From: CAYLOP01 sp964385305 | GTDB taxonomy: Bacteria > Chloroflexota > Anaerolineae > Anaerolineales > E44-bin32 | Assembly (NCBI GenBank): GCA_964385305.1 | Contig: CAYLOP010000146.1 | Location: 1 to 7,971, forward strand | DNA length: 7,971 nt | Direction of reading: 5' to 3' | Part shown: piece by piece, positions 6,011 through 7,971 of the stretch | How positions within the stretch are numbered: the stretch's first letter is position 1 | How the letters are laid out: each line of letters starts with the position of its first letter | The notes under the pieces: generated by a model | Told to the model about the DNA's origin: nothing | What the model saw: the letters and a program-made list of their open reading frames with translations, nothing else | Databases searched by the model: none | Made by a program: the position numbers and the translations under genes

Positions 6011-6652
6011 CTATTTGGCCACTCGGACTAATGCAGGGCGAACCACATGGTCCCCCAGCTTGTAGCCTTTCTGTATGACGGCAATCACCTGCCCGTCTTC
6101 GTGCTCGTCACTTTCTTCATAACTGATTGCCTCATGGAAATTCGGGTCGAAGATCTCCCCTTCTGCCGGGATAAGTTCGATCCCCTCGGAAGCAAGAATG
6201 GCCTGCAGTTTTTGGTAGATTAACTCAATGCCCTCAGTCCAGGCCTGGTTAGATTCCTCATTGTTTCGCTCTGCTAAGGCGCGTTCCAAGTCGTCGACAA
6301 CGCCGAGATAGCGAGCCGCGATCTCACACATGACGCGGGCGCGAGTTTCGCTAACCTCGCGATCCATGCGCTTTTTATAATTAGAAAATTCCGCGCGAGC
6401 ACGTTGCCAGCCATCCAGGTATTCGTCTACCTCATTACGCAGGCGATCTCGCTCCTCTTTTAAGGAAGCGATGGTCTCATCAGTTGGAGCACCCTCATCC
6501 TCGACTACGGCTTCGGCCGCCGCAACTTCCTCCACAGCAGTGGCATTTTCCAATTCTAAGTTCTCCTTGGAAAGGTCTGAGTCTGGGGAGTCCAACGTCT
6601 CTTCAGGTATCGGTTTTTTACCTTGTAGATCTAGATTCTTGTTGTCTGTCAC
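6011..6652 (-). CDS. grpE: Nucleotide exchange factor GrpE
   Basis: This 213-residue protein releases ADP from DnaK. Its N-terminal 60 residues are acidic and low in complexity, probably disordered. A long charged helix follows (about 60-112, including LKEERDRLRNEVDEYLDGWQ and AEFSNYKKRMDRE), which forms the dimer coiled coil. The C-terminal beta wing that contacts DnaK includes FDPNFHEAI at 168-176 and QVIAVIQKGYKLGDHVVRPA at 188-207, the family signature. Translation starts at GTG 6650-6652, five bases after AAGGAG. The TAG stop is part of the dnaK ribosome-binding site. It is the second gene of the CIRCE-controlled operon, 130 bases after hrcA. Confidence 0.95.
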   Translation of the reverse strand: MTDNKNLDLQGKKPIPEETLDSPDSDLSKENLELENATAVEEVAAAEAVVEDEGAPTDETIASLKEERDRLRNEVDEYLDGWQRARAEFSNYKKRMDREVSETRARVMCEIAARYLGVVDDLERALAERNNEESNQAWTEGIELIYQKLQAILASEGIELIPAEGEIFDPNFHEAISYEESDEHEDGQVIAVIQKGYKLGDHVVRPALVRVAK

Positions 6653-6657
6653 GGTAG

Positions 6658-6663
6658 CTCCTT
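6658..6663 (-). promoter_or_regulatory. Shine-Dalgarno supporting the grpE GTG start
   Basis: AAGGAG on the - strand lies five bases before the GTG at 6650-6652. No ATG with comparable support lies nearby, so it decides the start. Confidence 0.75.
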
Positions 6664-6718
6664 GTGACCTTTAAGCTTGCTTGTCAGGCGGGCAACGTCT
6701 CCGTAAAGATTTACTTCG

Positions 6719-6737
6719 CCTTGGACTGTCTCCAAAG
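6719..6737 (-). other. Small hairpin in the hrcA-grpE gap
   Basis: On the - strand CTTTGGA and TCCAAGG can form a seven-pair stem (one G-U) around the loop GACAG. It is the clearest structure in the 130-bp gap, which otherwise holds only the grpE ribosome-binding site. No T-run follows, and I found no convincing promoter or second CIRCE. It could mark an RNA-processing point between hrcA and the chaperone genes, or be chance. Confidence 0.35.
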
Positions 6738-6782
6738 TTTAAGACATCTGCGGTCAATCTGTCTCACATTCAACAAAGGTTG

Positions 6783-7814
6783 CTATGTGTTGAGTGTATC
6801 GGTAACGAGATCACTGAGTAAATTTGCCACATAACGCACTGCTGAGATGGTGCGCCCATAGGCCATTCGTGTTGGACCCAGAACGCCTAATGCGCCGGTG
6901 GCGAAGCCAGAGACGCCGTATCGGGAGAGAACCATGGAAAAATCCTTCAACTCCTCCCACGCGCCTTCCCCACCGATCACAACCTGAACCCCGCCGACAT
7001 TGGGGCTCAGGACTTCTGCGAGTAATTCTTCCAACAAGCTGCGTTCCTCTATCAGTGCAAGCGCATGCTGGGCAGTCGATGTCCTGGCGAACTCGGGCTG
7101 CGAGAGCATGTTGGCAATGCCATCTCGATAAATCTCGCCTGTCCACAATGCGTCTGCCTGCTCCATAATCTCAACGATAAGCAGGGCGAGATCCCGCGGA
7201 AGTGAGGCGCGGCGTTCGGCTTCTTGTCTGATCTCTTGAACTGATTTGCCAGAAAATGCATCCGTGAGTTGCCATGCAATTTTGGCCAGGTGAGGCTGAT
7301 CGAGCGTCTCAGCTAGCGTGAGCATTTGTTGACGCACCGTCCCACCATACAAAACCAGAATGAGCAGAACTTGGCTGCCCTGGACGGAGAGCAATTCAAG
7401 ATGTTTGAAAATGGCTTGTTCCGGGGTGGGGGCCGTGACAAGTGAGATGCTTTGAGATTGCTGCGCCAGGACGGAAGCCGCCAATTGCACCCAGTCTTCG
7501 CTATCGGCAGTTGCCTGGTGGAACTGATGACTGATCAAACGCTTCTCAGAAGCAGGTAGGTCCGTATCCCCTAGAAGGCGACGCACAAAATAACGGTAAC
7601 CCATTTCGGTAGGGACACGCCCGGCAGAGGTGTGTGGCTGTCTCAGTAGGCCTCTTTCTGTCAGGGAAACCATGGTGTTGCGTACGGTTGCAGGGCTTAA
7701 CCCCAAGCTGTACCTGGTGACAAGCCTCTTTGAACCAACCGGGTGGGTCGAATCGACATATTCATGTACGATCAACGCTAATATGGTTTCTTGACGTTCT
7801 GACAATAGTTCCAC
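6783..7814 (-). CDS. hrcA: Heat-inducible transcription repressor HrcA
   Basis: HrcA binds CIRCE operators as a dimer, represses chaperone operons and depends on GroEL for activity. The N-terminal winged helix is clear: LLSERQETILALIVHEYV, then PVGSKRL, SPATVRNTMVSL and PHTSAGRVPTEMGYRYFV. The rest is the dimerisation and inserted domain expected for the family. The frame is open back to an ATG at 7842-7844 (353 residues). That ATG sits in the CIRCE spacer, has no Shine-Dalgarno and adds residues HrcA proteins normally lack. I chose GTG 7812-7814 (343 residues), five bases after GAGG. TTG at 7803-7805 would match the usual MLTxRQ beginning even more closely. Gene identity is firm and the start is uncertain. 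It is the first gene of its own autoregulated operon. Confidence 0.93.
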   Translation of the reverse strand: MELLSERQETILALIVHEYVDSTHPVGSKRLVTRYSLGLSPATVRNTMVSLTERGLLRQPHTSAGRVPTEMGYRYFVRRLLGDTDLPASEKRLISHQFHQATADSEDWVQLAASVLAQQSQSISLVTAPTPEQAIFKHLELLSVQGSQVLLILVLYGGTVRQQMLTLAETLDQPHLAKIAWQLTDAFSGKSVQEIRQEAERRASLPRDLALLIVEIMEQADALWTGEIYRDGIANMLSQPEFARTSTAQHALALIEERSLLEELLAEVLSPNVGGVQVVIGGEGAWEELKDFSMVLSRYGVSGFATGALGVLGPTRMAYGRTISAVRYVANLLSDLVTDTLNT

Positions 7815-7831
7815 ACAGCCCTCTCGGCAAT

Positions 7832-7858
7832 TTAGCACTCTCATGTTGAGAGTGCTAA
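7832..7858 (-). promoter_or_regulatory. CIRCE operator (HrcA-binding site)
   Basis: The nine-base arms TTAGCACTC (7832-7840) and GAGTGCTAA (7850-7858) are perfect inverted repeats separated by nine bases, the exact CIRCE consensus. The operator lies just downstream of the -10 box of the hrcA promoter, so HrcA bound here should block transcription of all five genes. It would also form a hairpin in the mRNA leader. The spacer contains, on the - strand, the ATG that opens the longest hrcA frame. Confidence 0.97.
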
Positions 7859-7872
7859 ATTACTGACAAGTC

Positions 7873-7901
7873 ATAATACCATGGGCACATGACCAAGTCA
7901 A
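7873..7901 (-). promoter_or_regulatory. Sigma-70-type promoter of the hrcA operon
   Basis: Read on the - strand, TTGACT (7896-7901) and TATTAT (7873-7878) are separated by 17 bp. Transcription should start near 7864-7867, just upstream of CIRCE, so the operator overlaps the beginning of the transcript. This suits heat-inducible expression by a housekeeping sigma factor released from HrcA repression. The 70 bases beyond the promoter to the window edge hold a G-rich run at 7905-7920 and no gene I can support. Confidence 0.85.
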
Positions 7902-7971
7902 GCAGGCGGGGATGGGGGGGATGTGTCACATAATTGCCGAGGAGAGAAAGAAGAAGTAGGCTCACCTGAGT

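Noticed and set aside
6653..6782. Internal promoter or second CIRCE for grpE in the gap after hrcA
   Set aside because: No TTAGCACTC-type arm is present. TTGACC and TTGCCC on the - strand have no -10 partner at 16-18 bp, so grpE probably depends on the hrcA promoter.
7905..7920. G-rich run as a possible G-quadruplex near the hrcA promoter
   Set aside because: Only three uneven G tracts (2, 4 and 7) are present, so four tracts of three require splitting the long run. This is too weak to call.

Overview
This window is chromosomal housekeeping DNA, moderate in G+C, holding two convergent operons. I see no mobile element, CRISPR array, tRNA or rRNA. The stress operon order hrcA-grpE-dnaK-dnaJ-prmA behind a perfect CIRCE operator is the arrangement known from Gram-positive bacteria and from phyla such as Chloroflexota. 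The S1 protein is a short four-domain form. DnaK carries the extra segment near residues 75-100 that Bacillus-type DnaK lacks. Together these point away from Proteobacteria and typical Firmicutes. A Chloroflexota-like bacterium is my best guess, at low confidence and from general resemblance only.

Left operon, + strand (about 71-1961): a near-ideal sigma-70 promoter (TTGACA, 17 bp, TATAAT) is followed by a 160-base leader that contains a terminator-like hairpin with a T-run. Then come an S1-domain protein (rpsA-like), bS21 (rpsU) and initiation factor IF1 (infA). The first two genes overlap by one base, and rpsU and infA have extended Shine-Dalgarno sequences. All three products act at the mRNA-binding side or A site of the 30S subunit, so this reads as a small translation-initiation operon. 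Two copies of an 18-bp repeat lie upstream of the promoter.

Strand switch (1900-2029): infA and prmA converge on a 12-bp perfect hairpin that probably serves both operons as terminator.

Right operon, - strand (about 7901 down to 2030): a sigma-70 promoter (TTGACT, 17 bp, TATTAT) lies just before CIRCE (TTAGCACTC-N9-GAGTGCTAA). HrcA represses the operon through CIRCE. DnaK, DnaJ and GrpE form the Hsp70 folding machine, and PrmA methylates ribosomal protein L11. The dnaK-dnaJ gap holds a 10-bp hairpin, and dnaJ has no visible Shine-Dalgarno. The longest hrcA frame starts at an ATG inside the CIRCE spacer, so a start further in is more likely.

The protein genes are ordinary. The points that most deserve a second look are the structured, terminator-bearing leader of the S1 gene, the S1-S21-IF1 grouping, the repeat-encoded tail of IF1, the dnaK-dnaJ junction and the hrcA start.
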